Shown: positions 10,201-16,358 of the stretch, one piece after another
Layout: each line of letters opens with the position of its first letter
How positions within the stretch are numbered: position 1 is the first letter of the stretch
Virus record (IMG/VR): IMGVR_UViG_3300001827_000045
Span: 1-28,501 of that record
DNA from: a virus
Reading direction: 5' to 3' (one strand)
DNA length: 28,501 nucleotides
Notes under the pieces: generated by a model
Database searches by the model: none
Told to the model about the DNA's origin: nothing
The model's input: only the letters and a program-made list of their open reading frames with translations
Made by a program: the position numbers and the translations under genes

Positions 10201-10721
10201 CACGTGAAGGGGAGCTATACGATCCTAACCCATTTGCTCGTATCTTTGGTGTTACTGTTGTACCGGGTCGTACTGCTACTGAAAAAGCATACTCTATGTC
10301 TCAGATGCACAAGTGGACTGCTAATGAACGTAGCAACCTACCTGCGTATGACCGTATATTCAACACCATGCTTGCCCCTCTGCTTGAGCAAGAGACACAA
10401 CAGCTTATGAGAAGCAAGCAGTTCCAGCAAGCTGACCTTAACGGCAGACGAACCATGCTAAAGAACAGGCTTACAGAAGTAAGAGCAGAAGTGCGTAATC
10501 GTATGGAGCAAGGCTATGCAGGTGGTGATGGACTACGGCTAAGACTTGTCAGTAAGGTTAGCCGTAAAGGCACAAAGGAACAGCGTAACATGGCTATGAA
10601 AATCCTTAGGGAAGACTACAATGTTCAAGCAGATATTAACGATCTAAACATAGCTGAGCTTGATTTGCTAGATGACATTCTAAAGGGAGTCATAGAGACA
10701 TACAAGAACATCCAGTACTAA
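7230..10721 (+). CDS. Large internal virion / DNA-ejection protein (1163 aa)
   Basis: This is the largest protein in the window and the last gene of the virion block. The N-terminal 130 residues are charged. A Gly/Ala-rich, weakly hydrophobic segment follows (GAVEGVAEYIGAAASDPTNY, then GLLTGGIARGAAVGTTIGG, about 128-168), then long Ala-rich helices. Around 745-765 is 'TPVLGTVLPFGRFFNN', a pattern I associate with very large phage ejection proteins. No lytic transglycosylase motif was seen, unlike T7 gp16. By size, position and composition it should be an internal core protein that helps carry DNA across the envelope. The stop is at 10719-10721, immediately before the terminator. Confidence 0.65.
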   Translation: MENYSQLKQELMRFEQNRNTFGGRSVLPTQEFDDSLLKSDATLKQADLLKPEYNNILRDYMIERKGTDYQSASPEKVVDDFVEQMRYFNANVVSTAGEVRFISKADARQKEIASRAYQIYDRLGNVFVNDGFAGAVEGVAEYIGAAASDPTNYIGLLTGGIARGAAVGTTIGGRAAIRSALSQAGRSTFRATANQAAAKEASERAGIEAARRLVREGYNTRVAGGVYKTVAERVEREGLAALGRQARTKALQAAGDKAAKRSLLYTTALDSSFAMLQDVQIQSVMLDVGAQEKYSKLQTGFSALAGGIAGLAQLGFGKFRGASGLQDTGDPLERVSNAVIEASIPKLSKEATDKAAGNIVAAIKTWSAKVQAGKQYDALPVEVFKEIVLGKQTETAGKVIYEGGILGAFKDANVKFSRNDTISDVMTNFVSFLDDSQLKEINDVLEITGIKLGELSETRVKLGELLAKQISEDAKVLNTMSIFRRQVDAQLVAATDSLDAKLAAVNAKETIDEALDNPDKLKYMQSVWKRLLVSSPATTMANVAGFTQYYAGQTLADLFNATTLVGSAMLKAPFNKQGASEALRQARALSTLQAQKLRNLMDPYTTHDAYLNFLKVNPDVEKLLFETVTSGVERTSRRFGVNPEAKWFKRTEAFANGANMITGVRVQDSFTKSQMFMGELDKYLRLKKGTTLREAMQNGAVDTIDDDVLNAATDTTLRSVFAKDYTTLDQPELLRSAASLVEKFSATPVLGTVLPFGRFFNNVLATAYQWTPLAAPELLIKFGYRTIKGGEKSLTEADALSRMLVGTTALGLAAQYDKGRREKGLDTFEVETAGGTIIDAKNTYPFSLFLALGRAINLKASGESIPKELQEDALIQLGVGQLARDAQFGNDLYNLFDLVFNGDEGSARGGQTAAAFAKTFGNFAAGFTRPLDAVNKIAGFAMETDTAKDIRQAGTAGETFSLSATKYIDNIIEAFIDKTDSITGEELRVGTREGELYDPNPFARIFGVTVVPGRTATEKAYSMSQMHKWTANERSNLPAYDRIFNTMLAPLLEQETQQLMRSKQFQQADLNGRRTMLKNRLTEVRAEVRNRMEQGYAGGDGLRLRLVSKVSRKGTKEQRNMAMKILREDYNVQADINDLNIAELDLLDDILKGVIETYKNIQY

Positions 10722-10724
10722 CAA

Positions 10725-10757
10725 AAAGAAGAGGGGCCATTCGGCCCCTTTACTTTA
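10725..10757. terminator. Bidirectional rho-independent terminator between convergent blocks
   Basis: The stem AGGGGCC (10732-10738), loop ATTC and stem GGCCCCT (10743-10749) are perfectly complementary. The plus-strand tail is TTACTTTATT; the reverse strand reads hairpin then CTTCTTTTTGT. The hairpin ends the + block and probably also the - block, whose last stop codon (10750-10752) abuts the stem. Confidence 0.85.
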
Positions 10758-10953
10758 TTCCGTGTAGCTCTGCTGCTTCTTCTGCCCATAGAATGCTAGA
10801 GTGTAGCTGTCTTAATGCGTTGTCTTTTTCGTGACTATCATATAGATTAGCATTTATATACTTAATCATAGTCAGTTGAAGATCACGTAACTCTTCATTG
10901 AACAGCTTCTTCTTACTCAGGGCATACGCTCTTGCCTCGTCTTCCAACCCCAT
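10750..10953 (-). CDS. 67-aa protein resembling Acb2/Tad1-type anti-CBASS sponge
   Basis: A small, all-helical, charged protein and the last gene of the - block. The C-terminal half reads YDSHEKDNALRQLHSSILWA followed by EEAAELHGIK. This matches the pattern I remember for the Acb2/Tad1 hairpin family: '(D)SREKxxALxxLEEAxxWAxxAI' after an N-terminal helix rich in Lys/Arg. Acb2 proteins bind cyclic oligonucleotide second messengers and so block CBASS defence; Tyr10 and the Lys14-16 cluster fall where the family has its ligand-binding aromatic and basic residues. That is inference from pattern only. The ATG at 10953 lies just after the PhoH stop, with AGGG nine bases upstream. If not Acb2, it is an unassigned small helical phage protein. 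Confidence 0.6.
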   Translation of the reverse strand: MGLEDEARAYALSKKKLFNEELRDLQLTMIKYINANLYDSHEKDNALRQLHSSILWAEEAAELHGIK

Positions 10954-10956
10954 TAC

Positions 10957-11667
10957 TCATAGCCCTTCCTTCATAAATATCTTAACCCATTCAGCGCAGA
11001 TGTCAGACCTTACAATGTCTTCTACGCTAAACTCAATAATGGGGATAGGCAACATATACTTCTTAGCTAGGTGGATAATCTTAGATAGTCCGTCTACTTC
11101 TTTAAGGTCTGACTGTTGCACATCGCCATTCAGTACAATGGTACTACCTTCACCTACACGTGTCAACAACATCTTTAACTCGTGTGTTGTGATGTTCTGA
11201 GTTTCATCTACAATAATGAAAGCATTCTCAAAGCTACGGCCCCGCATCAGAGCTAGTGGTGCCATCTCTATGTTGCCATTCTTTATGCCAGTCTCTACAG
11301 CACCTCTTCCTAAGTGTTTCTGTAGAACATCCAGCACGGGTAGCGCCCACGGGTATGTCTTTTCTTCTAGTGTACCGGGAAGAAAGCCAAGCTCTTTACC
11401 TACTGCTACGTGAGGGCGAGTAATAACGATCTTGTCAATCTCTTTGAGAGTATACAGATCAGCAGCATACGTAGCTGTAACGTAAGTCTTACCTGTTCCT
11501 GCAGGGCCAAGCACAAACACTTGTTCACTTTGCTTTATGGCATCTAGTAAAGCCTTTTGCTTTTCTGTCTTAGGGACTAGGCCAGAGACAGGCTTAGCTT
11601 CTGCATTCTTATAATTAGTCTTGCGGCGAGTGCGGGACTGTTTGACAGGAGGTTCATTGGTGTTCAT
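10957..11667 (-). CDS. phoH: PhoH-like P-loop ATPase
   Basis: A 236-aa protein with Walker A GPAGTGKT at residues 54-61, Walker B 'FIIVDETQN' about 150-158, and the PhoH-typical stretches 'VITRPHVAVGKELGFLPGTL' and 'RVGEGSTIVLNGDVQQSDL'. The N-terminal ~30 residues are basic and disordered. PhoH genes are very common in marine phages. The protein is a cytosolic ATPase, possibly acting on RNA, but its role in infection is unsettled and not necessarily tied to phosphate. The ATG overlaps the stop of the endonuclease VII gene (ATGA), so translation is probably coupled. Confidence 0.92.
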   Translation of the reverse strand: MNTNEPPVKQSRTRRKTNYKNAEAKPVSGLVPKTEKQKALLDAIKQSEQVFVLGPAGTGKTYVTATYAADLYTLKEIDKIVITRPHVAVGKELGFLPGTLEEKTYPWALPVLDVLQKHLGRGAVETGIKNGNIEMAPLALMRGRSFENAFIIVDETQNITTHELKMLLTRVGEGSTIVLNGDVQQSDLKEVDGLSKIIHLAKKYMLPIPIIEFSVEDIVRSDICAEWVKIFMKEGL

Positions 11668-12074
11668 AGTTCGCCTTTTAGGTACATTAGTACACGCTCT
11701 GCGTTCTCAACAGTATCTCCTATCAAACCTACGCCCCTATTGCATCTGTGGCACAACCACCCACGAAAGGTTTCTTTTGTATGGTCATGATCTAAAGACC
11801 AAACAGCCTTGTCCGGTTTTGTTGGGCAGACAAGTTCATCCGCTTTCCTAAGACAGATAGGACAGGCATGATCTGCAGGGGGCTTAGGTGTAATACCTCG
11901 TAAGGCATTAATGAGTTTGTTGTGCTTATTGCTACATTTTCTGCAAGTGGTATTCCTGTAGTTACCCCCAGATGCAAAACTAAAAGCTTCAAAAGGCTTT
12001 AGCTCTTTACACTTAATACACACAATGCCTTTATGTGTATCTTTAGGTAGATCGTTAAACAAATCTAGCTGCAT
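11664..12074 (-). CDS. Recombination endonuclease VII (HNH, zinc-binding)
   Basis: A 136-aa protein with four CxxC pairs: Cys19/22, Cys44/47, Cys71/74 and Cys108/111. The catalytic segment is 'SLDHDH' (94-98), and the C-terminal signature 'FRGWLCHRCNRGVGLIGD' is followed by a helix ending YLKGEL. This is the endonuclease VII/HNH family found in T4 and many phages, which resolves Holliday junctions and other branched DNA before packaging. The first CxxC pairs form an extra N-terminal zinc module common in phage homologues. It overlaps its neighbours by one base upstream (TGATG) and four bases downstream. Confidence 0.88.
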   Translation of the reverse strand: MQLDLFNDLPKDTHKGIVCIKCKELKPFEAFSFASGGNYRNTTCRKCSNKHNKLINALRGITPKPPADHACPICLRKADELVCPTKPDKAVWSLDHDHTKETFRGWLCHRCNRGVGLIGDTVENAERVLMYLKGEL

Positions 12075-12229
12075 CAGCCTTGCCCTCGGTAAGCCTTATA
12101 GCTACGCTTCTTTCCTTTGTTCATAGAAGACAGCTTAATAGAGCTACGTGTCTTACCTTGTGCTGTTTTCTTTTTGTGAGGCTCTGGTTTCCACTTATTT
12201 GCGCCGATACCAGCCTTAATTTTAGCCAT
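12074..12229 (-). CDS. Small very basic protein (51 aa)
   Basis: The sequence reads MAKIKAGIGANKWKPEPHKK and continues with Lys, Arg and Ser to YKAYRGQG; about a third of the residues are Lys or Arg. A strong AGGAG lies 7-8 bases before the ATG at 12229, and the stop (TGA) shares its A with the ATG of the endonuclease VII gene, so it is almost certainly translated and coupled. It could bind nucleic acid or be a minor virion protein, but no family was recognised. It lies just after tRNA-Leu in the direction of transcription. Confidence 0.75.
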   Translation of the reverse strand: MAKIKAGIGANKWKPEPHKKKTAQGKTRSSIKLSSMNKGKKRSYKAYRGQG

Positions 12230-12245
12230 TTACTTCTCCTTTGTT

Positions 12246-12332
12246 TGGTGCCAACTGTCGGACTCGAACCGACACGCCCATAAGAGCAAGAGATTTTAAG
12301 TCTCTGGTGTCTACCTATTCCACCAAGTTGGC
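12246..12332 (-). tRNA. tRNA-Leu (anticodon UAA)
   Basis: Reading the minus strand, acceptor GCCAACT pairs with AGTTGGC, followed by A and an encoded CCA. The anticodon arm is AGAGA-CTTAAAA-TCTCT, giving anticodon UAA. There is a long type II variable arm, and the T arm is GTCGG-TTCGAGT-CCGAC. All arms fold. The 5' end overlaps the 3' end of the upstream gene by 22 bases. Confidence 0.95.
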
Positions 12333-13021
12333 TTAGTCATTAGTTTTTTATGTTTAGAATACTTGGATAGAAACACATTACGAGATGCGTACTTATTTCG
12401 CAAGGTATCCCATTCATCTTTTGATACTAGCTTATGCTCAAACTCAACTTGTTTTTCTGTCATAGGATATAGGATAGCCAAGGGAGTATTTGCGTGAATA
12501 GTAAACTGTGGTGTATCTCTAGGCATTGCTATGTTTATGTTTAAGCAGTGCTGATACTTGAAGTCCAATACACCAGTAGCTATACGCCAAGGGGCATTAA
12601 AGTTAGAGTAGTAAGCATCCGTTAGAACAAAGTCTATGCCTGTAGTCTCTTCTAAAATCCACGAACTGTCAATCTTTATATGGCCTACATCATATGCTCC
12701 TTTCTGCTGTATAGAAAACTCTTTAATTCTTTCCGCAGCAGATGCATTTGGTGTTACCCATCTTGGGTTTCCTTCTGTACTTTCAATAATAACATCTGTC
12801 TGACAAGGTATCAACACACCTTTAGATAGAGTAGAAATAACAGCAGGGCACCTTTTTATCGTAGGTACTGGCATCCTTATGCCATTAACATCAAGCTCAT
12901 ACTCTGATGCAGTGTCTTTAAACCAGTTAGGAATGTTTGACGTTGCCTTACGTAACTTGTAGAACTCGTAATGATTTGGGTCATGAGTATACGCAGTCAC
13001 AATCGCTTTACGTCTAAACAT
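12311..13021 (-). CDS. Conserved phage protein, DUF6065-like
   Basis: A 236-aa protein with no catalytic motif I can name. Features seen: 'NIPNWFKD' near the N-terminus, 'IKRCPAVISTLSKGVLIPCQ' (about 55-74), 'DVIIES', 'SWILEETTGIDFVLTDAYY', and 'FTIHANTPLAILYPMTEKQ' near residue 190. This resembles the DUF6065-type layout (P-x-W...CP...GxxIP...D...GTPL) known from phages and a few bacteria without assigned function; that is from memory. The last seven codons (KPTWWNR) lie inside tRNA-Leu, so transcript processing would cut the message there. The start at 13021 has AAGGATGC just upstream. Confidence 0.65.
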   Translation of the reverse strand: MFRRKAIVTAYTHDPNHYEFYKLRKATSNIPNWFKDTASEYELDVNGIRMPVPTIKRCPAVISTLSKGVLIPCQTDVIIESTEGNPRWVTPNASAAERIKEFSIQQKGAYDVGHIKIDSSWILEETTGIDFVLTDAYYSNFNAPWRIATGVLDFKYQHCLNINIAMPRDTPQFTIHANTPLAILYPMTEKQVEFEHKLVSKDEWDTLRNKYASRNVFLSKYSKHKKLMTKPTWWNR

Positions 13022-13038
13022 TGTGCATCCTTAGTGTA

Positions 13039-13476
13039 TTACAGATTGATAGTCTCAACTTCAGCATAGGGAATGTGATAAAACAACTCTCCCTTTAGGA
13101 TGTTACGACCACTAGCTTCTTTCAATCGTTCTGGCTTAAGTGCGCTGTCCTTGATACGGAAACACTGCTTAAAGTCTTTACGGAAGATGTAGAAGTTTAG
13201 AAACCCAGAGCCATACTTATCCAGCAAACGAGTCTTACGTTCAGGGATACGTACTTCGGCCCAGTGTGTAGGCCACGGGCCATCCCATGCTACCTTAACC
13301 TCTGCTTCGTTGTAGTATGTGTTACCGTTTTTAGTAGACACGATATCTACGTAGAAGTCTTCGTCTGTTTTGGTGATGGTGTGACCACGGTTAATGAGCA
13401 AACTGTTAAGTGCGGTTTTTGCTGAAGCATCGTATGCTTGATATAAGGCACGGTTAAAAGGTTTGCGTACAGCCAT
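13039..13476 (-). CDS. Putative PD-(D/E)XK nuclease-like protein (145 aa)
   Basis: The start chosen is the ATG at 13476, preceded by AAGGAAAG seven bases upstream; the frame is open back to 13521 but only because it runs through tRNA-Thr. 'FYVDIVS' (Asp44) and, 15 residues later, 'EAEVKVAW' (Glu59-x-Lys61) give the D...ExK pattern of PD-(D/E)XK nucleases. It is followed by 'WAEVRIPERKTRLL' and 'FLNFYIFRKD', where strands of that fold would lie. Alone this is suggestive only. Homologues are, as I recall, annotated as hypothetical in roseophage-type genomes. It sits between two tRNA genes, outside the main nuclease cluster. Confidence 0.55.
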   Translation of the reverse strand: MAVRKPFNRALYQAYDASAKTALNSLLINRGHTITKTDEDFYVDIVSTKNGNTYYNEAEVKVAWDGPWPTHWAEVRIPERKTRLLDKYGSGFLNFYIFRKDFKQCFRIKDSALKPERLKEASGRNILKGELFYHIPYAEVETINL

Positions 13477-13491
13477 TGTCTTTCCTTTTGA

Positions 13492-13567
13492 TGGTGCTGG
13501 CAGTAGGACTTGAACCCACAACCTCCTGATTACAAATCAGATGCTCTGCCAGTTGAGCTATGCCAGC
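13492..13567 (-). tRNA. tRNA-Thr (anticodon UGU)
   Basis: On the minus strand, acceptor GCTGGCA pairs with TGCCAGC, followed by A and an encoded CCA. The anticodon arm is TCTGA-TTTGTAA-TCAGG, giving anticodon UGU. The T arm is TGTGG-GTTCAAG-TCCTA type with a normal GTTCAAGTCC loop. It is 76 nt including CCA. Confidence 0.95.
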
Positions 13568-13572
13568 GAATG

Positions 13573-13646
13573 CCTCCCCCGTAGGACTCGAACCTACAAC
13601 CTACAGATTAGAAGTCTGTTGCTCTATCCAGTTGAGCTAGGGGGAG
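13573..13646 (-). tRNA. tRNA-Arg (anticodon UCU)
   Basis: On the minus strand, acceptor CTCCCCC pairs with GGGGGAG, with discriminator G. The anticodon arm is ACAGA-CTTCTAA-TCTGT, giving anticodon UCU. The T loop is GGTTCGAGTCC. CCA is not encoded (GCA follows). It is only five bases from tRNA-Thr, so the two are likely cut from one transcript. Confidence 0.95.
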
Positions 13647-13654
13647 TGTCTCAG

Positions 13655-13810
13655 TTATTTACCGTCGATGTAGTCAACGGCTTCTTCATAGTAATGTTTA
13701 GCAGTATTACCTGCTTTCTTCGTCATGTCAATGCCAAAGGTAATGGCATTTGCAGCAAAGGTTACAGTAACAATCCCTACAACAAGGGCAGAAATCATAG
13801 ATGCGAACAT
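13655..13810 (-). CDS. Small membrane protein (51 aa)
   Basis: The protein starts MFASMISALVVGIVTVTFAA, one hydrophobic N-terminal helix (about residues 4-25), and ends in a soluble, charged tail (MTKKAGNTAKHYYEEAVDY then IDGK). GAGGA lies about 8 bases upstream of the ATG at 13810, and the gene starts ten bases after the RNR stop, so it is in the same operon. It could be a membrane-anchored peptide of unknown role. No homologous family was recognised; the good ribosome binding site and its fit between RNR and the tRNAs argue that it is real. Confidence 0.7.
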   Translation of the reverse strand: MFASMISALVVGIVTVTFAANAITFGIDMTKKAGNTAKHYYEEAVDYIDGK

Positions 13811-13820
13811 CTTTTAGTCC

Positions 13821-15734
13821 TCATGTTAAGTCAACTATTTCACAGACTTCACCAGTGCAAGCAAACGTTTGACTGCCCTTGGTGTTATCCTGCTTCTCAT
13901 ACTCTGAAAGCTTAGACCAGTCAATAGCCTTTGGCATAACCGAAAGCAATGTCTCGTAGTCTGTCTTTCCTACTTCTTGATAAGGTGCCTGTTGGTATGT
14001 GTGTTCGTTGTAAGGCAGGAACGATACACCAGACATCTCGTCAAAGTGTTTGTAGACAAAAGCGCCAACCTCAAACCATTCGTCTTTACGTACATTGATA
14101 GTGACAGACGGTTTGTGTTCGCACCAGTGTCGCTGATACATAAGCCACATTTCTAGCTGGTCAATAGCCGACAAGTCAGAAGTAACTACAGCATTGTCAG
14201 GTGCCTTAACAGGGAACGAGAACACTGTGGTAGTCTGTGGCTTCATTACACAAGGCTCTGATGGGATGCCTTGATCTTGCATGAACTGCGTCAGGGGGTC
14301 TTTGTTGTCTCCTCTGACGGTTCTAATATAGTAGTGACTATGCCTTGCGTGGATACCGGATGCACTGTCAACGAGTTGCGAGACAGTTCCAGATGGCTTG
14401 ACACAAGTAATAGCAGAAGAAGCATTAATACCCAGTTTAGCAGCCCACTCAGCGTTTGTGTCAATGGCAACATTACGTAGGTGTTCAAGGGTTTTGTCCA
14501 AGCCTGCATTTTTTCTAGTCATCAATGGGTTATCCATGATGCCAGTAAGGCTGACACCAAGGAGACGTTCTTCTTCTGTGTTCTTCTGCCAAATCTTACG
14601 CAGGTAGGGGAACTTAGTGTAGGTACTCTGAATGGTGCCAAGGATAGTAGCTAGACGGACCTTGCGTGTCAAGCTGTCAATGTCATCCGTTGCACGAACA
14701 ACTACCTCAGTGAGATTGCAGAACTGATACGGACGCAGGATGATCTCAGAGCATGGGTTAGTACCAAACTCAAAGTTAGGATCACGACGACCATTCTTAT
14801 TGGCTTGCTTGACAGAAGCCTGACGGTTGAAGATGCCACGCTCACCAGAGCCAGACTCAACAAGAGCCATCCACTCACGCATGAAGCTGACAGCATCAGG
14901 CTTCTCGGTGTACGACACAGAGTTGTTAGCCAAGGCTCGTTGCGGCTCATTCTCCCACCAGTTACCTGACTTAGCATGACGCATACGGTCATCACTCAGG
15001 TTAGAAAGTGAGATCATGGCACTGCGACGAACACCACCAACAACTACAACCTCACCAATCTTACACATAATGTCATGACATTCAATGGAAGACAGCTTGC
15101 GGTTCTGTGCTTCCTTGAACTTAGCAATGACAAAGTTGAACAGGTCAACCAGAGGGGCAGGGCCAGAAGCACGACCACCAAAGGTCTTGAGTCGTGCACC
15201 CGCAGGACGAACACGTGACACATCCCACTTAGGAATCTCACCACTATAGAGGAGTGCAATCACCTGACGCAGAGCCTTTGCCCAACCCTCCTTGCTATCC
15301 TTAACGACGACAACTGTGTCACTGTTGAAAAGCTGTGGCACCTCAGGCAGCTTCGACACGAACTGGCGCTCAACAGAGAAGCCAACTCCAGTACCGCAAA
15401 GCAGGATGAACATAGCTTCATCGAAGGACTTAGGGTCATCTACGGGTAGGTAGCTGCAGTTGTATCCAGCCGTGTTGTCACGTTCAAGGGCAGGGCCAGC
15501 AGTCATTACGGCTCGCATAGAGGGCATGACCTCAAGGCCAAGGATTGCATCCTGAATGTCGAGTGCCGCACTACCCGTGTAGTCAATCTCTGCAAGAGCT
15601 TTATTCACTACATTATCGACATAGCGGCCCACAGTCTCGCCCCAGCTTTCACGGCGGTTCTCATCTTCAAGCCAACGAGCATAGCGGCTAGTATGGATAA
15701 AGGCTTGGTAGTCAGTTGGTAGTTGGTTGTTCAT
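13821..15734 (-). CDS. nrdJ: Adenosylcobalamin-dependent (class II) ribonucleotide reductase, monomeric RTPR type
   Basis: The enzyme reduces ribonucleotides to deoxyribonucleotides in the cytosol, using vitamin B12 coenzyme to make the thiyl radical. All expected cysteines are seen: Cys93 in 'YNCSYL' and Cys339 in 'FCNLTE' are the active-site redox pair, Cys328 in 'NPCSE' (with Glu330) carries the radical, and a C-terminal CxxxxC pair (Cys626/631) does the reduction shuttle. The 11-residue spacing of Cys328/339 equals that of Cys408/419 in the Lactobacillus enzyme. At 637 aa it is about 100 residues shorter than that enzyme (739 aa). No intein or break is visible. No small subunit gene follows, as expected for class II. 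GAGGA lies five bases before the ATG. B12 must come from the host or its surroundings. Confidence 0.93.
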   Translation of the reverse strand: MNNQLPTDYQAFIHTSRYARWLEDENRRESWGETVGRYVDNVVNKALAEIDYTGSAALDIQDAILGLEVMPSMRAVMTAGPALERDNTAGYNCSYLPVDDPKSFDEAMFILLCGTGVGFSVERQFVSKLPEVPQLFNSDTVVVVKDSKEGWAKALRQVIALLYSGEIPKWDVSRVRPAGARLKTFGGRASGPAPLVDLFNFVIAKFKEAQNRKLSSIECHDIMCKIGEVVVVGGVRRSAMISLSNLSDDRMRHAKSGNWWENEPQRALANNSVSYTEKPDAVSFMREWMALVESGSGERGIFNRQASVKQANKNGRRDPNFEFGTNPCSEIILRPYQFCNLTEVVVRATDDIDSLTRKVRLATILGTIQSTYTKFPYLRKIWQKNTEEERLLGVSLTGIMDNPLMTRKNAGLDKTLEHLRNVAIDTNAEWAAKLGINASSAITCVKPSGTVSQLVDSASGIHARHSHYYIRTVRGDNKDPLTQFMQDQGIPSEPCVMKPQTTTVFSFPVKAPDNAVVTSDLSAIDQLEMWLMYQRHWCEHKPSVTINVRKDEWFEVGAFVYKHFDEMSGVSFLPYNEHTYQQAPYQEVGKTDYETLLSVMPKAIDWSKLSEYEKQDNTKGSQTFACTGEVCEIVDLT

Positions 15735-15741
15735 TTGTTCC

Positions 15742-16188
15742 TCACACTAAGTCTTTTAGGTTTACTTTTGGGTAGTCAGGGTTCTTGATAATCTTACCGT
15801 CTTCTCGTCGCTTAACTGTGCCATCAGGCTGTACACACCTGCCCATGTTATTAGCATGAACTCTACGGAAGGACTCGTCTACGTCCCACCCATTAGCTAA
15901 GGCGTATCCATAGATGACATATAGCAGGTCTGTCAACTCTTTTAGCTCATGCTCTCTATCCATGTGCTGCCTTGCTGCAGCCCACTCATTAAACTCTTCG
16001 TTAATCAGGGCGGCATACAGGTAGGGCTTAGGCTCCTGCCCCACAAGACTGGTAAACTCCATTACCATACTAATATTAGTAGCGGCCTTGCTCTTCTTAC
16101 TCTTTTTAGCAAAGGTATCAGGTGCCCAATAAGCAAACATTTCTAGTTGATCTTCTGCCATAGAATCAATATCGTCTTGGCTAATCAT
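15742..16188 (-). CDS. MazG-like / phosphoribosyl-ATP pyrophosphohydrolase-type NTP hydrolase
   Basis: A 148-aa protein. The helical metal-binding pattern of the all-alpha NTP pyrophosphatases is present: 'INEEFNEW' (Glu64, Glu65, Glu68) and 'ELKELTDLLYVIYGYALANG' (Glu84, Asp87), then 'SFRRVHANNMGR' and the C-terminal 'RREDGKIIKNPDY' seen in phage members. Such enzymes cleave (d)NTPs or related alarmones to monophosphates, so it may rebalance nucleotide pools alongside RNR. The first ~55 residues form a helical extension. Its ATG overlaps the stop of the upstream 56-aa gene (TAATG), and the RNR start follows seven bases after its stop. Confidence 0.85.
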   Translation of the reverse strand: MISQDDIDSMAEDQLEMFAYWAPDTFAKKSKKSKAATNISMVMEFTSLVGQEPKPYLYAALINEEFNEWAAARQHMDREHELKELTDLLYVIYGYALANGWDVDESFRRVHANNMGRCVQPDGTVKRREDGKIIKNPDYPKVNLKDLV

Positions 16189-16358
16189 TAAGACTTCTCC
16201 TTTACTACAAGGTTCTCTAACTTAAAGTCGTCTACGTCATACAAAATATCTTCGATGATATCTTTTACATCTTCTTCATGTGCTTCTTCAAAAGAAGACA
16301 GGATGTTGTTCCTCTCTGGGATAATAATGATGAAGGATACATTAAACTTTTTCTTCAT
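16188..16358 (-). CDS. Small acidic protein (56 aa), unknown
   Basis: The protein starts MKKKFNVSFIIIIPERNNIL and continues with an acidic helical part (EEAHEEDVKDIIEDILYDVD). It begins inside the 3' end of the DUF3310 gene in another frame (17-base overlap) and its stop shares a base with the start of the MazG-like gene (TAATG), so translation is probably coupled on both sides. The N-terminal 'NVSFIIIIP' looks like a beta strand rather than a membrane helix. No family was recognised. The tight fit and continuous open frame support it as a gene. Confidence 0.65.
   Translation of the reverse strand: MKKKFNVSFIIIIPERNNILSSFEEAHEEDVKDIIEDILYDVDDFKLENLVVKEKS

Noticed and set aside
12080-12283. 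67-codon plus-strand ORF over tRNA-Leu
   Set aside because: It ends in the VGLEPTRP string typical of translating the antisense of a tRNA; real genes on the minus strand occupy the region.
13711-13735. TTGACA-16 bp-TAATAC as a promoter for the tRNAs (minus strand)
   Set aside because: The -10 match is poor and it lies in the middle of a coding region; chance occurrence is likely.
13541-13915. 124-codon plus-strand ORF
   Set aside because: It runs antisense across tRNA-Thr, tRNA-Arg, the 51-aa gene and the RNR end; composition is that of a shadow frame.
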